Source of the DNA: Azolla caroliniana
Lineage: Eukaryota > Polypodiophyta
Reading direction: 5' to 3'
DNA length: 64,000 nt
Assembly (NCBI GenBank): GCA_043228905.1
Contig: JBHGNT010000021.1
Location: forward strand, 10,540,001 to 10,604,000
The notes below the pieces were generated by a model that saw nothing but the letters and a program-made list of their open reading frames with translations, was not told the origin of the DNA and searched no databases. Below, one piece after another: positions 11,098 to 22,187 of this stretch (positions are counted from its first letter, which is position 1; each line of letters begins with the position of its first letter). Both the position numbers and the translations under genes were made by a program.

Positions 11098-11109
11098 GCT
11101 CTGATACCA
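11098..11109 (-). other. Primer binding site of copia-7
   Basis: TGGTATCAGAGC on the minus strand, complementary to the 3' end of initiator tRNA-Met, directly next to the end of the LTR. Confidence 0.85.
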
Positions 11110-11565
11110 TGTAAAGAATCAATGGTGATTCTTGTGTAGTGGAAGAGATGTGTGTTATGTGTATGTGTGAGAGGAAAGAGGAGAGGAGAGAAACACAAGA
11201 TGGATAAGAGACAAAATGAAGTACTCAAGAAGAAGGAGATGTATATTAACAAGGAGAATATGATAAATGAAAATGTGGCATTACAAGGAGTCACAACCGA
11301 CTTAGTATGAAGTATGAGGAGGGTGCTTTATATAGAGTCACCCTCTCTCTTCATTAACATACAACAACCACTCTCTCTCTTGGGGAATGTAAAGACTCAT
11401 AGTCATGGGGAGTATGTAACTCATTAGTTATGTGTCATAGAATATGATTCTATGACACATAGTTAATGTGTAGAGAGGAGTGGTGTGACTCTTGACCTTT
11501 GAGTAATCATAGATTCTCAAAAGGTATGTTCACACGTTGTGCTATGTTGAGCTTGATTCTCAATA
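11110..11565 (-). repeat. 5' LTR of copia-7
   Basis: Non-coding sequence that ends exactly at the primer binding site. In minus orientation it begins TATTGAGAATCAAGCTC, where related LTRs in this window begin TGTTGAG, so the terminal TG has probably mutated to TA. Downstream of this point the sequence switches to copia-2. Confidence 0.7.
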
Positions 11566-11642
11566 GAGGATAACAAGCTACAAGTGGAAGAAACAACATC
11601 AGAGGATGGGGGAGCAATCGAGCCAGAGGTAAGAAAACTTAT

Positions 11643-12552
11643 TTGAATGATGATGGCTGTTGGTATTGTGGAAAACTAGGCTATACACAGGTTGAATGCT
11701 ATAAAAAGCAAAATGATGAAAAAAGAGGAAAGAGACAACAAAATAACTATGCTTTAACAAGTGAAGACTGTGATAAAGATGGTGCATTTATGATGCAACA
11801 TGAAACAAAAGCAATGGTTGAATGTTCACAAAGATACAATTAAAAGTATATGTGGTATGTAGATTCTGGGGCATCTAATCATATGACAGGACATGCAAAC
11901 TGGTTTGAAAGTCTAAGAGAACCAGAGATTCCTGGTTATGTACAAACAGGTGATAACACCACTCATACAATCGAGCATGTTGGAGATATCCCATTGTCGG
12001 AAGAAAAAGGGAAAACAAAGTATATGCAAATGTTATGCATGTGCCAAACCTTGCAAAAAATCTCATTTCTATTGGGAAGATAGTAGAGCAAGGAATGCAA
12101 GTTAAGTTTAAGCAAAGTGGGTGCTTTATAGAGAAACAGGGAAAGCTTATTGCAAAAGGAAAACGACAAGGATGTTTGTGTGAGATGATTGTGAGATGAG
12201 CAAAATATGTGAAACATGCCAATATGGAAAGCAAAACAGGTTACCTTTCCCTCATGAAAGACATGTTAGCAAAAATTTGTTGGTTTTGGTACATACAGAT
12301 GTATGGGGACCAACAAAAAATGCATCAATTAGTGGATGTAGGTTTTATGTGAAATTTATTGATGATTGCTCAAGGAAAACATGGGTATACATCATGAAAA
12401 CTAAAAAATGTGTTCTTGTTCTATATTTAGAGGAGCAAAAAGGGTATAGATGTTATAACCCGTTGACAAAAACGATTATGGTAAGCCGTGATGTAATATT
12501 TGATGAGTTGGAAATGGAATCAATGTTGGACAACAAGGTTCAACATCAATAA
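11643..12552 (+). pseudogene. copia-2 gag end, protease, deleted integrase
   Basis: Begins with a zinc knuckle in which the histidine is replaced by tyrosine (CWYCGKLGYTQVEC, 11658-11699). It continues to a protease active site (MWYVDSGASNHMTGHANWF, 11850) and then integrase zinc-domain and core fragments (CQYGKQNRLPFPHE; VLVHTDVWGPTK; FIDDCSRKTWVYIMKT). The integrase jumps from the first catalytic Asp straight to the C-terminal EEQKGYRCYNPLTK block, so the second Asp and the Glu have been deleted. Several stops and frame changes are present. Confidence 0.85.
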
Positions 12553-12567
12553 AATGTACTGGACCAT

Positions 12568-13702
12568 TTGAAAAATCTGGTAGTAAATCTGAATCAAATG
12601 CTTGGAGTGGAAGGAATGCAAGACAAAATATATGATGATAAAAAGGGAAAACAAAATATGCCTGAGTATGAAATGTTTGATGAAGGATCTAGAAACATGG
12701 AAGATGTTGATTTAGATACATCATTGGATGATGAGCTTGGTATAGGACCCTTGAAAACCCCTGGTATGGAAAAAGCAATGAAGGATGCAAATCAGAAACT
12801 GAGAAGATCAGATAGAGAGAAAAAAATTGTCGAAAGATTTGGTTATGATACATATATGACTATGCATTCTTCATATATGTCTAAAGTGGTACAAATCCCT
12901 GATCCCAATAGTTTTGATGAAGCAAAATCTGATAAGAAATGGGTGAATGCAATGCAAGAAGAAATAGATGCATTGGCTGAAAACAGAACATGGGATTTAG
13001 TAAAGTTACAAAAAGGAAAAAATGAGGTAGGTTGCAAATGGGTCTACAAAACAAAGCATGATTCCAATGGGAATGTAAGTAGACATAAAGGAAGACTTGT
13101 GGCAAAGGGATAAGCCTAGATTCAAGGAATTGACTATGATGAAACTTTTGCAGCGCTTGCAAAGATGGGTGTTGCACCATATGGATGTAAAAAATGCCTT
13201 TTTACATGGTAACTTGGAAGAAGAAGTGTATATGTGTCAACCACTAGGTTTCGAAGTTAAGAGTCGTCCAAAATATGTTTGTAAGTTGAAAAAGATTATG
13301 TATGGACTAAAACAAGCACCGAGAGCATAGCATAAAGAACTTTCAGAATCTCTGAAAAAAATTGCCTTCAAAATGTCAAAAGCAGATCCATCACTGTATG
13401 TAAAGAAGAAAAATGATTGCATTGTTGTTATCTTCATATATGTAGATGATTTAATCATCGGAGGTGATTCTATGGATGAAATAAGGAAGCTTAAGAAAAT
13501 TTTTGAAATGCAATTTCATATTAAAGATTTAGGAGAGTTGAGATACTTTCTTGGTATTGAGATGATGAGATCTAAAAGTGGTATACATATGTTACAGAAA
13601 TAGTATGCAACAACTATGTTGAAGAAGTATAGTATGCTTGGATGCAAACCTATTGATGTACCACTAGATAAGAACTGCAAATTGAGGGCTGATTTGGGAG
13701 CC
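12568..13702 (+). pseudogene. copia-2 reverse transcriptase
   Basis: Linker region then RT: ALAENRTWDLVKLQKGK, KWVYKTKHDSNGNV and [10 protein letters not shown] (to 13113); then [20 protein letters not shown] (13180), [14 protein letters not shown] and the catalytic IYVDDLIIGG (13435). It ends with KDLGELRYFLGIEM and a short stretch towards RNase H before 13702. Stops at 13114, 13329 and 13602 break the frame. Domain identity is certain. Confidence 0.9.
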
Positions 13703-14027
13703 AATAAGCTTGAGCCGGATCGGTGAGCCAGTGAGCAAGTGAGTCGGAGAGCTAGGGAGCCGGTTAGCCAGATCCAACAATAACCAGAAGCCTAGTAACA
13801 ACCTAGATTGCTAGGTAATTAATGACCGTACTTTTGTCAGTTCTCTTAGGACTTGTATAAATAGTGTTGTTGAAGCACGTTGTAAATACAAAGAACTATT
13901 ATTGTTTTGTAATAGATTATGTTGTTCTGCTCTTTCTCTGTCTCCCCCACGTACTATCAAGCTCTCCATTAAACCTGCATTTCTATGTTTGGTTTTCTAT
14001 TACCTCCGCACGCTATTCGTTTTTACA
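13703..14027 (+). repeat. copia-3 5' LTR, truncated at its start
   Basis: Matches the 3' LTR from the point AATAAGC.TGAGCCGGATCGG onward and ends TTTTACA right before TGGTATCAGAG. About 45 bases of the LTR start are missing compared with the copy at 19061. It contains TTGTATAAATAG near 13854, a likely TATA box. Confidence 0.85.
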
Positions 14028-14039
14028 TGGTATCAGAGT
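14028..14039 (+). other. Primer binding site 1 of copia-3
   Basis: TGGTATCAGAGT directly after the LTR end at 14027; one base differs from the canonical initiator-Met site. Confidence 0.8.
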
Positions 14040-14169
14040 GTGAGGGTTGAGAACCTCTACAGCCGACCTTAGCTCAAGAAGAAAACCTAAGCGTACTATC
14101 AAGCTCTCCATTAAACCTGCGTTTCTATGTTCGGTTTTCTATTGCTTCCGCACACTATTCGTTTTCACA

Positions 14170-14181
14170 TGGTATCAGAGC
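14170..14181 (+). other. Primer binding site 2 of copia-3
   Basis: TGGTATCAGAGC, canonical, 142 bp downstream of the first site and preceded by a second copy of the LTR end. Confidence 0.8.
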
Positions 14182-14258
14182 GCGAGGGTTGAGAACCTCT
14201 GCAACCGAGCTTAGCTCAAGAAGAAAACCTAACCTTCGTAAAGAACAAGAAAAACAAA

Positions 14259-15092
14259 ATGGACAAAGGAATGACTAGCTCGCTCCCGGTGGAGAAGCTT
14301 GACAGATCCAACTACATATCTTGGTCTTACAAGATGCACCAGTACCTACTTGGGCATGGTTATCGGAGCTATGTCGACAGAGCTAGCGACATAGCACCTG
14401 ATGCGGCACACATGGACTTCCCAATGTGGGAACAAGTGGCAAGCAGAGTGATATATTGCTTTGCGTCCAGTGTCGGAGACCAGCTGCTGAGCCATGTCCA
14501 AGATGCCAAGACGCCAAAAGAAGCTTGGGGAAACCTGAAGAAGGTTTTCACGGCAAGCACTACGGCCTAGAAGCTGCAACTCCGACAGGAGTTGAGCAAT
14601 GTCCGACAGAAGGACATGTCGGTAGCAGATTACATGGCTCGAATCAAAGAGATCTGTCACTCATTTGCCTCTATCAACATCACTGTGGAGGAAGATCAGA
14701 TGGTGCAGATCTATCTTGGGGGCCTAGCGTCTAAATTCAGAGTGTTCCAAACGGCGGTATGTACAAGGGAGAATACGCCGTCATTTTTTTACTTACAGTT
14801 GATGCTCCTTGTAGAGGAGAACCATGCCGGTGCGTCAACAAGTGCACCCATCAACAACCGGATGTTGTACATGGAGGCGGATCGGCCCTGTGGGCGTGGT
14901 GGACGAGGCGGGTCGGCTCGCAATGGTAGCGGCTGGCAAGAGCAGGACCGAAGGCACCAAGAACGTGCCGACAACAGTTCCGTACCCTCCACAAGCAGGG
15001 GGAGTCAAGGTGGCGCCAGAGGTCGGCAAACAAAGGCCGACATGGATTGTTGGTATTGTGGTAAAAAGGGCCACAAAGAAAGCGAGTGCTAG
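14259..15092 (+). pseudogene. copia-3 gag
   Basis: Starts MDKGMTSSLPVEKLDRSN at 14259, the usual start of this copia family. The UBN2-like domain continues with WSYKMHQYLLGHGYRSY and KTPKEAWGNLKKVF to a TAG at 14568. It resumes in the same frame with RQKDMSVADYMARIKEI, then a Gly/Arg-rich linker and an intact CCHC knuckle (CWYCGKKGHKESEC, 15048-15089). A TAG follows at 15090, and the same frame reads on into protease. Apart from the two point stops it is well preserved. Confidence 0.9.
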
Positions 15093-15215
15093 AAGAAGCG
15101 CGCCAATTCGGACAGATCCGGATCCGGCAAGGCCGGCAGAGAGAACCGACAATACTCACACTACGCAGAAGGATCGGGAGGATCCAAAACTGGAAAAGCC
15201 GGTAAAGGGCCAGCC

Positions 15216-16452
15216 TTGGTGATGAAACATGAGGCTAACTCGATGAAGAAGACCACTTCCAAATCAGAGGAAGTGTGGTACGTTGATTCCGGTGCGTCGA
15301 ATCACATGACGAGCCACAGAGAGTGGTTCTCTTTCTTGGAGAAACCGGAACAACTAGGAGTTGTCGAAACCGGAGACAACACTCCACGCCCAATCGTGCA
15401 TGTCGGAGAAGTCCCTTTGAGCCACGTCGGATAGAGGGGGAAGCTGATGAACGTATTACACGTTCCGACCATCACGAAGAACCTGGTGTTGGTTGGACAG
15501 ATTGTCGACCAAGGAATGCAGGTGCGGTTTACACACCTCGGATGCTTCATCGAGGAAGAGGGCCAAATCAGTGTGCAAGGGCGTAGAGACGGGAGGATGT
15601 TTATCCTCGACACCAATGACGTCGACATTGCTTTGTTCGCCAAAGGACAGAAGATTGAATTGGATATTGATCTCTGGCACAAGTGGATTGGCCACGTCAA
15701 TTACCGGAGGCTTCAAGACCTGCAAACGAAACAAGTTGTTTTCAGTTTGCCGAAGTTCAGTGGCCGGAAGGTCGAAATTTGTGAAGCCTACCAACTCGGG
15801 AAGCAACACCGACTTCCATTCCCCACCGAACAAAACCGTAGCCGTAACAAGCTCGACCTTGTTCATTCGGATGTATGGGGACTGGCACAGAATGTTAGTC
15901 TTGGCGGGAGTCGATACTTCATTTCCTTCATTGACGACTATAGCCGGCATACATGGATCTACCTCATTGAGCGAAACAACGAAGTCTTCGTGTGTTTCTG
16001 GAACTTGAACGGGAAACGGAGAGGAAGATCAAGTGCCTGCGGTCGGATGGCGGAAAAGAATATTTTTCCAGCCAATTCAATAGTTATCTGCATCAAAAAC
16101 GAATTCTGAGAGAGTTTAGTTGTAGATACACACCGGAGCAAAACAGTGTGGCCGAAAGGTCAATTATCGACGCGGCAAGGACAATGCTGGAGGAGAAGAG
16201 CATGCCCCATTTCTACTGGGCTGAGGTGGTCCGAATGGCCGTCTATATCCAAAACCGGATCGGTGACAAGGTGTCCGCACATGAGTTGTATTTCAGGCGC
16301 AAGACAAATCTGAGACACCTTCGGATATTCGGTAGCATTGCATATGTGCATGTGCCAGATGAGAAGCGGAGGAAGTTGGATGCAAAGTCGGAGAAATGCA
16401 TCCTAGTCGGTTACTCACATGAGCAAAAGGGGTATAAGTGTTATAACCCCTA
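15216..16452 (+). pseudogene. copia-3 protease and integrase
   Basis: Protease active site WYVDSGASNHMTSHREWF (15276). The integrase zinc region is DLWHKWIGHVNYRRLQ followed by CEAYQLGKQHRLPFP (the first Cys of the usual pair is seen, the second is replaced). The core has LVHSDVWG, FIDDYSRHTWIYL, SDGGKEYFSSQF and PEQNSVAERSIID, so the three catalytic acids can be found, though a frame change lies near 16000. The C-terminal part is KVSAHELYFRRKTNLRHLR and SHEQKGYKCYNP, ending at a TAG (16453). Confidence 0.9.
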
Positions 16453-18508
16453 GTCGAAGTAGGTCCAAGTTAGCCGGGATGCTGAATTTGATGAGACGGC
16501 ATCATGGTATGCCTTACCGGCTCTGACTTCCAACCCCGACCCAATACCGGAGGATGAGGCTAGTGATCCTGAACAGGTCCAAGTAGAAGATGAAGACTTC
16601 GGCACTCTAGAAGAGAGTCTGATCTCATTCCGGCTAAGTGGACTGAATGAGCGACTAAGTCGGGATGACCAATCGGATGAGGAACTGGCAAGTAGTGGAG
16701 ACTCTACCGTGGTCTCCCCGCGCAAGGAACCGAGGAGACGGTTCACGCGCAAAGAGAAGGGGAAGAAGAAGAAGTCGGAATACGAAACCGACAATGTTGA
16801 GTCGGATCAGAGCGAATCCGACTCCGGAAAGGATGAAGGCGGATCTTCGGGAACAAAGCTTGAACCGGCCATGAAGGGCCCCAAACCGGGTAACTATAAG
16901 TTACGCCTGTCGTCCCGCCAGAAGAACCCCGTGAAGCGGTACGGGTACAATGAGTACATGGCGCATCATTATGCGTACATGACCAAAGTGGTGAAAGTGC
17001 GTGACCCGGAGAGGTACGCAGAAACGGCAAAGGACGCGAATTGGCGTGCCGCTCTGCAAGAAGAAATGCGGGCACTTGATGCCAACGACACATGGGACCT
17101 AGTTGACCCTCCCCGACACTGTAAACTGATTGTATGTAAGTGGGTGTACAAGGTAAATTACAATGCCGACGATTCAGTTAACCGGTACAAGGCCCAGTTA
17201 GTGGCGATGGGATACGCAGAGACCCTCGGAATCGATTACAACGAGACCTTCGCTCCGGTAGTGAAGATGACGACGATTCGTGTGGTGCTAGCGGTTGTTG
17301 CGGCAAGGGGGTGGCATCTTCACTAGATGGACGTGAAGAATGCATTTCTTCAAGGTGATCCTGAAAAAGAGGTCTTTATGACCCAACCCCGCCCCCCCCC
17401 GGTTTCCAGACGGAGATGAACAAGTTAGCGGTATGCCGGCTGAAGAAGTCACTTTATGGCTGAAGCAAGCCCCCCGAGCTTGGAATGCAAAGATCACGCA
17501 CCGGTTGTGTAAGATGGGGTTTGCTGCCTCCAAGTCTAACTCTTCGTTGTTCATCTAGCAAAGTCCGGACGGTCCGGTTTGCATCTTGTTGTATGTTGAT
17601 GATCTAGTCATCACTAAACCCAGACTCGATGAAATCAACCGAGTCAAGTCCCAACGGTCGAACACATTTGAGATGAAGGACCTGGGGGAGCTTCACTATT
17701 TCCTTGGGATCAAGGTGATCTGAACCCCCGACAGCATATTGCTCTCACAAAGACACTATGTGTTGAGTATGTAGTACAAGTTCGGCATGATGGAATGCCG
17801 ACCGATCTCCACACCCCTCGACCGGAACCAGAAGCTCCGTCCCAACTCCGGACCGGCCTGTGATGAGAAGCGGTTCCGACAGATCATCGAAAGCCTTGTA
17901 TATTTGACAATCACCCGACCCGACATCAGTTATCCGGTTGGTATGATCAACCAATATATGCAGAAGCCCACTGTGGAGCACCTTCAGTGTGCGCATCAAA
18001 TTTTGAGATATGTGAGCAGCACGAAGGACCAGGGACTGTAATACCGGCATGGTATAACTGAAGAGCTAGTGAGCTACACCGATGCCGACTAGGCCGACGA
18101 TACATCGGATCGCCGATCCACCTCCGGCTATATGTTTTCCCTTGGTAGCACGGCTATTGTGTGGAGCAGCAAAAACAGCCAATAGTGGCCCTTTCGAGCG
18201 TTGAAGCTGAATACCGGGGGCACTACCGTTGCCACTTGTGAAGCCATTTGGCTTCAGCGACTACTACAAGACTTGCGGATCGAGGTTCTGACCCCGATCC
18301 TGATCTACTGCACCAACATAAGTAGCATGCAAATTGCTAAGAACCCCATATTCGATGCTCGCACAAAGCACATAGAACTGCACTACCACTTCGTGCGTGA
18401 GCGTGTCCTGAGCGGTGAAATCGAACTTCGGTATGTTCATACGATCGGCAGGTTGCCGACATCTTCACCAAATCGCTCGGATCGGACAAGTTGTAGCACT
18501 TCATCGAA
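16453..18508 (+). pseudogene. copia-3 reverse transcriptase and RNase H
   Basis: Linker of about 200 residues rich in Glu, Ser and Arg, then RT: KWVYKVNYNADDSVNRYKA, YAETLGIDYNETFAPVVKM, a TAG at 17325, DVKNAFLQGDPEKEVF, LYVDDLVIT (17590) and KDLGELHYFLGIKV. RNase H follows with MNQYMQKPTVEHLQCAH-like sequence, YVSSTKDQGL, STSGYMFSLGSTAIVW and RTKHIELHYHFVRERVLSG. At least six stops or frame changes are present. A run of C at 17390-17400 disrupts the Gln-Pro loop after the VFMTQP motif. Confidence 0.88.
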
Positions 18509-18955
18509 ATGCTTGGTGTTCAACATCTTGACGTGCCACACTTGAGGGGGAGAACGGGCAATGGCAAAGAAACTACCAATTGCGCCGGTGAGGAAAGAAC
18601 CGACAAAGGGAGAGACAACAAGAAGAAGTCCAAGACCCGGACATGGTCCGATGTTGTGAAGGGCCTGGAACCGGAAGACGAATCGGGAGCGACCGATTCG
18701 GATAAGAGCTGGAACGAGTCGGAGACAACCGATTCGGTTCAACAGATGGATTCGGAAGAACTGGATCAATTGAAGGCCAAGCAGACGAGAAGGCAGCGGA
18801 AGTCGACGCCAACACAAACGAACCAGCAGGTCGACAAGCGTCGAAGTCACAACAGCGAGGGAGCTGAATTGGGCCTGTTGAGTAGACAAGCCGACCGAGG
18901 AGGTCAAGGTGCGCAGAATCAAAAGGGTCGCGGCAAACGGGACCGGACTAGATGA
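18509..18955 (+). CDS. copia-3 pol C-terminal hydrophilic extension
   Basis: Open frame in phase with the end of RNase H (LGVQHLDVPHLRG), where most plant copia polyproteins stop. It carries on for about 130 residues, very hydrophilic, with TWSDVVKGLEPEDESG, DSDKSWNESETTDSVQ and a basic end (KGRGKRDRTR). The same extension is present in copia-4 at about 41430-41810 with matching blocks, so it seems to have been kept under selection in the family. There is no known domain. It lies upstream of the polypurine tract. Confidence 0.6.
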   Translation: MLGVQHLDVPHLRGRTGNGKETTNCAGEERTDKGRDNKKKSKTRTWSDVVKGLEPEDESGATDSDKSWNESETTDSVQQMDSEELDQLKAKQTRRQRKSTPTQTNQQVDKRRSHNSEGAELGLLSRQADRGGQGAQNQKGRGKRDRTR

Positions 18956-19060
18956 GGACTGCGAGCGAGGCGGAGTGACGCCAGAAGGAGCCGGGTGGAA
19001 GGACCGACTGCCATGGAGACTGACACTATGATCCGACCTTAAGTTGAGCTTGAGGGGGAG

Positions 19061-19475
19061 TGTTGAGCTGCAAGCTCAACCGGATCCAGATCAGCTGAAT
19101 AAGCCTGAGCCGGATCGGCATCCGGAAGGATGAGCCGGATCGGTGAGCCGGTGAGCTGGGGAGCCGGTTAGCAAGATCCAACAGTAACCAGAAGCCTAGT
19201 AGTAGCCTAGATTGCTCGGTAGTTAATGACTCGTAGTTAGTGTCAAACGCTCGTGTGAGTAATTGAAATACACCGTACTTCTGTCAGTCCTCTTAGGACT
19301 TGTATAAATAGTGTTTTTGAAGCACGTTGTAAATACAGAGAAATATTATTGTTTTGCAATAGATTTATGTTGTTCTGCTCTTTCTTTGTCTCTCCCGCGT
19401 ATTATCAAGCTCTCCATTAAACCTGCGTTTCTCTGTTCGGTTTTGTATTGCTTCCGCACACTATTTGTTTTTACA
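19061..19475 (+). repeat. copia-3 3' LTR
   Basis: 415 bp starting TGTTGAGCTGCAAGCTCAAC directly after a polypurine tract and ending TTTTTACA. It is highly similar to 13703-14027. It holds TTGTATAAATAG (about 19298), a TATA candidate. Confidence 0.9.
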
Positions 19476-21121
19476 CTTCTTTGTAGATGTCTTATTCTAA
19501 GAGCAAGCAAATCTTCTCGACTCATGTCATCTGCCCATGGCAAGGCAACCCAGGAAAATACCGATCACTCTACTAGCATAATTGGTTTTTGACCAAGTAT
19601 CAATTCTGATGGCATAAAGCCAGTTACAGAACTGTGAGTAGTGCGGTCAACCCATAGTGCATACAGTAACAGATGAGGCCAGTTAGCTATCTTGCCATCA
19701 CAAGCTTTCACCAAAGCTTTTACTATAGGGCTATGTCCACGCTCAGCCTTCCCATTAGCTTCAGGGTTATATGCCATAGTTAAGGACCGTCGAATTCCCA
19801 TTCGTGAAAAAAATTGTTCAGGTTTGTGAGAATCTAGTTCTCCTCTGTTTGCAACAATCTTCGCAGTGCACCTGTACCTACATATCAAATCTTCAAGAAG
19901 GAACTTACAAATAGCTGAAGTGTTTTTTTGGCGTAGGGCTCAGCCTTCCACTTGATTTGTCAAATCTTCTCTTGCCAATACAAGAGATCTCATTTGCCAA
20001 ACCCCTACAGGCATCATTAGAATATCCACAACCCATTTATAATGTACATATAAAGAATAAGTAGGTTGCAACCCATCACGATGCTGAATATTCAAATACA
20101 TTTGGCAGTTCTCACATGATTGTACATAATCTGCAACATCATTGTACATTCCAGCCCACCAAAACTTCTCTTTTAATTTCGAGTAGGTGGCGCAAACTCC
20201 ACGATGACTTGCCCATAAAGTATCATGAAATTCAAATCTTAGTTTTTGTTGTTGTTCCCTTCTTCCAACCACTCTTTGCGGAATCCCTTTCACAACCTTT
20301 GGATGTCTCCAAAGATATCCCTCATGAAGAAAAAATTTATAAGCTTTCTTTCTTATTTTATGAAATAGCTCCCTTGACCATGTTCCATCTTTCTCATGAG
20401 TACTCAAGTATTTTCCAATTTGTAATATCTCCCCCTCGTTCTCCGATTCATGAAGAATAACATGAACACCCAAATCACATGACCCCTTCAAGTTACAATT
20501 TATGGAAAAGAAATCAAAACTCTCATCTTCTTCATCACTCATTACCATAGTATTTTTACCTTTAAACCTTGCTCTTGAGAGCATATCGACAACTGGGTTA
20601 TCCGTTCCTGCAATGTGCTTGATTTCAGGACATAGTGATTTTATGTAGGCTATCCATCTAAGCATAGCTATATCAGATGTTTCAAAACTTGAAATCATTC
20701 CTAGCAATGGATGACAATCTGTTTCAACAACAACTTCAACACCAATTAAGTATTCACAATCTGTTTTAATAGTTGTTAACATACCCCATAACTCTCTTTT
20801 AATCTGTGGGTAAGCTCTTTGGCGTTCTATTAAGATTTTTGCACCAAATCGAACTACGTATCTCAACCCATCCTTCTCTTCTTGGCTAATAGCCCAACCG
20901 ATCCCAAGTGGACTTGTATCCACTATAATAATGATGGGGTGTTCACTATCAGACCTAACCTTCCTTAAAACAGGGGCATTCAACAACATTTCTTTTAGTT
21001 GGCGAATTGCATCTGTATGTACATTAGCCCAAAGGAAACTTGAATTCTTCTTAAGCAACCCATAAAGTGAATCAACCACATGTGTGAAATGTGGAATCCA
21101 AATTCGGTAAAACACAATCAT
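19476..21121 (-). pseudogene. gypsy-2 RNase H and integrase
   Basis: The frame from 21121 to 19940 begins in the RT connection (RIWIPHFTHVVDSLYGLLKK), then RNase H (IIIIVDTSPLGIGWAISQEE with the first catalytic Asp; LLGMISSFETSDIAMLRWIAYI; HIAGTDNPVVDMLSRARF) and the integrase zinc domain (HRGVCATYSKLKEKFWWAG; CENCQMYLNI). After damage around 19900-19940 the integrase core continues to 19565 with AYNPEANGKAERGHSPIVKA (catalytic Glu) and VDRTTHSSVTGFMPSELI, then ADDMSREDLLALRIRHLQR up to the copia-3 LTR. Confidence 0.88.
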
Positions 21122-21197
21122 CCTTTAGATTTTGAATTGCATTTACCTTAATTGCATTCGGTAAAGCACCCAAAAACCTATGCACTTCTGTTAGAGA

Positions 21198-22187
21198 TTA
21201 ACAATCATCCTTTAGATTTTGAATTGCATTTACCTTAATTGGGGATGGCTTTCTTCCATAGGGTCCACACATGTGCCCTACAATCAGAACTTCGGGAACC
21301 CCAAACATAGATTTTTGACCTGAAAATGTAAGATGAACCTCTTCTAACCTTGAAAGGATTCTTTCACAAGCATCAATGTGCTCTACAACAAACTTTCTAC
21401 ATCCGTTTGCCATGAGTTTTTCATCCTTCTTATTCATCGAGCATCCTTTTATTGGAACATCATCTAGAAAAGGCATAGTTATTTTTGGCACAAAATCTCT
21501 TAAACTTTTATTCATAGCATTCACCATATGTGCCACTGAATTTGTAGCACCTTGAGGCAATGTACACATTCGCATCAATCCAATTGGTGTTCTTATAGTA
21601 GTTATATCATGACTATCAATGGCAAACGGAAATTGATCATATCCTGAATACAAATCACACATAGAATATATAGCTCTTCCTGCGAAAGCTTCTACAAAGG
21701 CATCTACAATCAGTCCAACACCGACATTTCGAATAGTAACTCTATTGACAGGCTGTAAATCCTGAATGAACCTTAATGAACCATTCTTTTTAGGTACAGT
21801 AAACTACTTATTCGAGTAGGGGGCATCTGATGGCTCCAAGATACCCATTTCTATTTTTTCCTTAAGCAAAGCTATTACTTGCGGTATTTGGGCTCGAGGA
21901 ACAGGGATAGGCCTTAAATTCCAAGGAATATGCGGAACTGTAAATATAATCATTGGTTCCACAATTGTTGGGTCTACACAACCAATTTCACTCGACTCAA
22001 ATGCAAATGCTTTCCCATGACTAGCAATCATATTTCGAAAACATTGTATCTCAACGGGCAAAAGAAAATCATTCTCACCAATTTTTAGTTGATCTAGAGT
22101 AGCATTTGTAAACTTATGACCAATGTCCTTAGAATCCTGCAATGTTGGCTCAAACGTGACATTCTTTTTCATTTCAGTACTATCCAT
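21198..22187 (-). pseudogene. gypsy-2 reverse transcriptase
   Basis: The N-terminal part (22187-21804) has IPWNLRPIPVPRAQIPQVI and LLKEKIEMGILEPSDAPYS. After a short damaged gap, 21662-21198 reads CDLYSGYDQFPFAIDSHD, TPIGLMRMCTLPQGATNS and TMPFLDDVPIKGCSMN. The catalytic box is FLDD, where most plant gypsy RTs have Y(V/I/L)DD. The tail (GCRKFVVEHIDACERILSRL) is typical of the RT thumb. From memory, the DLYSGYDQ / TLPQGATNS / FLDD pattern is closer to gypsy elements common in fungi than to the main plant lineages; this is unverified. Confidence 0.85.

Larger units (their letters stand above)
7877..11565 (-). mobile_element. copia-7, Ty1/copia element truncated in integrase, with 5' LTR
   Basis: The order on the minus strand is 5' LTR (11565-11110), primer binding site (11109-11098), leader, gag (from 10937), zinc knuckle (9077-9036), protease (about 8890) and integrase to 7877. 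Reverse transcriptase and the 3' LTR are absent, cut off at the gypsy-1 junction. A 1.1-kb solo LTR interrupts gag. The protein sequences are close to those of copia-5, so the two belong to one family. Confidence 0.9.
11566..13702 (+). mobile_element. copia-2, AT-rich Ty1/copia fragment without LTRs
   Basis: Plus-strand fragment running from the end of gag to the RT/RNase H boundary. It is truncated on the left by the copia-7 LTR and on the right by the copia-3 5' LTR. Its codons are far richer in A and T than those of the neighbouring copia elements, so it belongs to a different family or has a different mutational history. Confidence 0.85.
13951..14234 (+). repeat. Tandem duplication of LTR end plus primer binding site
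   Basis: Two copies of a 142-bp unit, each holding the last part of the LTR, TGGTATCAGAG (14028 and 14170) and the following leader (GAGGGTTGAGAACCTCT). The copies differ at a few bases. The result is an element with two potential priming sites. Confidence 0.88.
13703..19475 (+). mobile_element. copia-3, near full-length Ty1/copia element
   Basis: 5' LTR (13703-14027, start missing), primer site, a tandem copy of the LTR end plus primer site, gag, protease, integrase, reverse transcriptase, RNase H, a C-terminal extension, polypurine tract (TTGAGGGGGAG, 19050-19060) and 3' LTR (19061-19475). The domain order is complete, but several stops inactivate it. To the right it cuts gypsy-2 integrase at 19476; to the left it abuts copia-2. 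Because the first part of the 5' LTR is missing and the left neighbour is not gypsy-2, a deletion has removed the left flank, so no target duplication can be checked. Confidence 0.92.
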
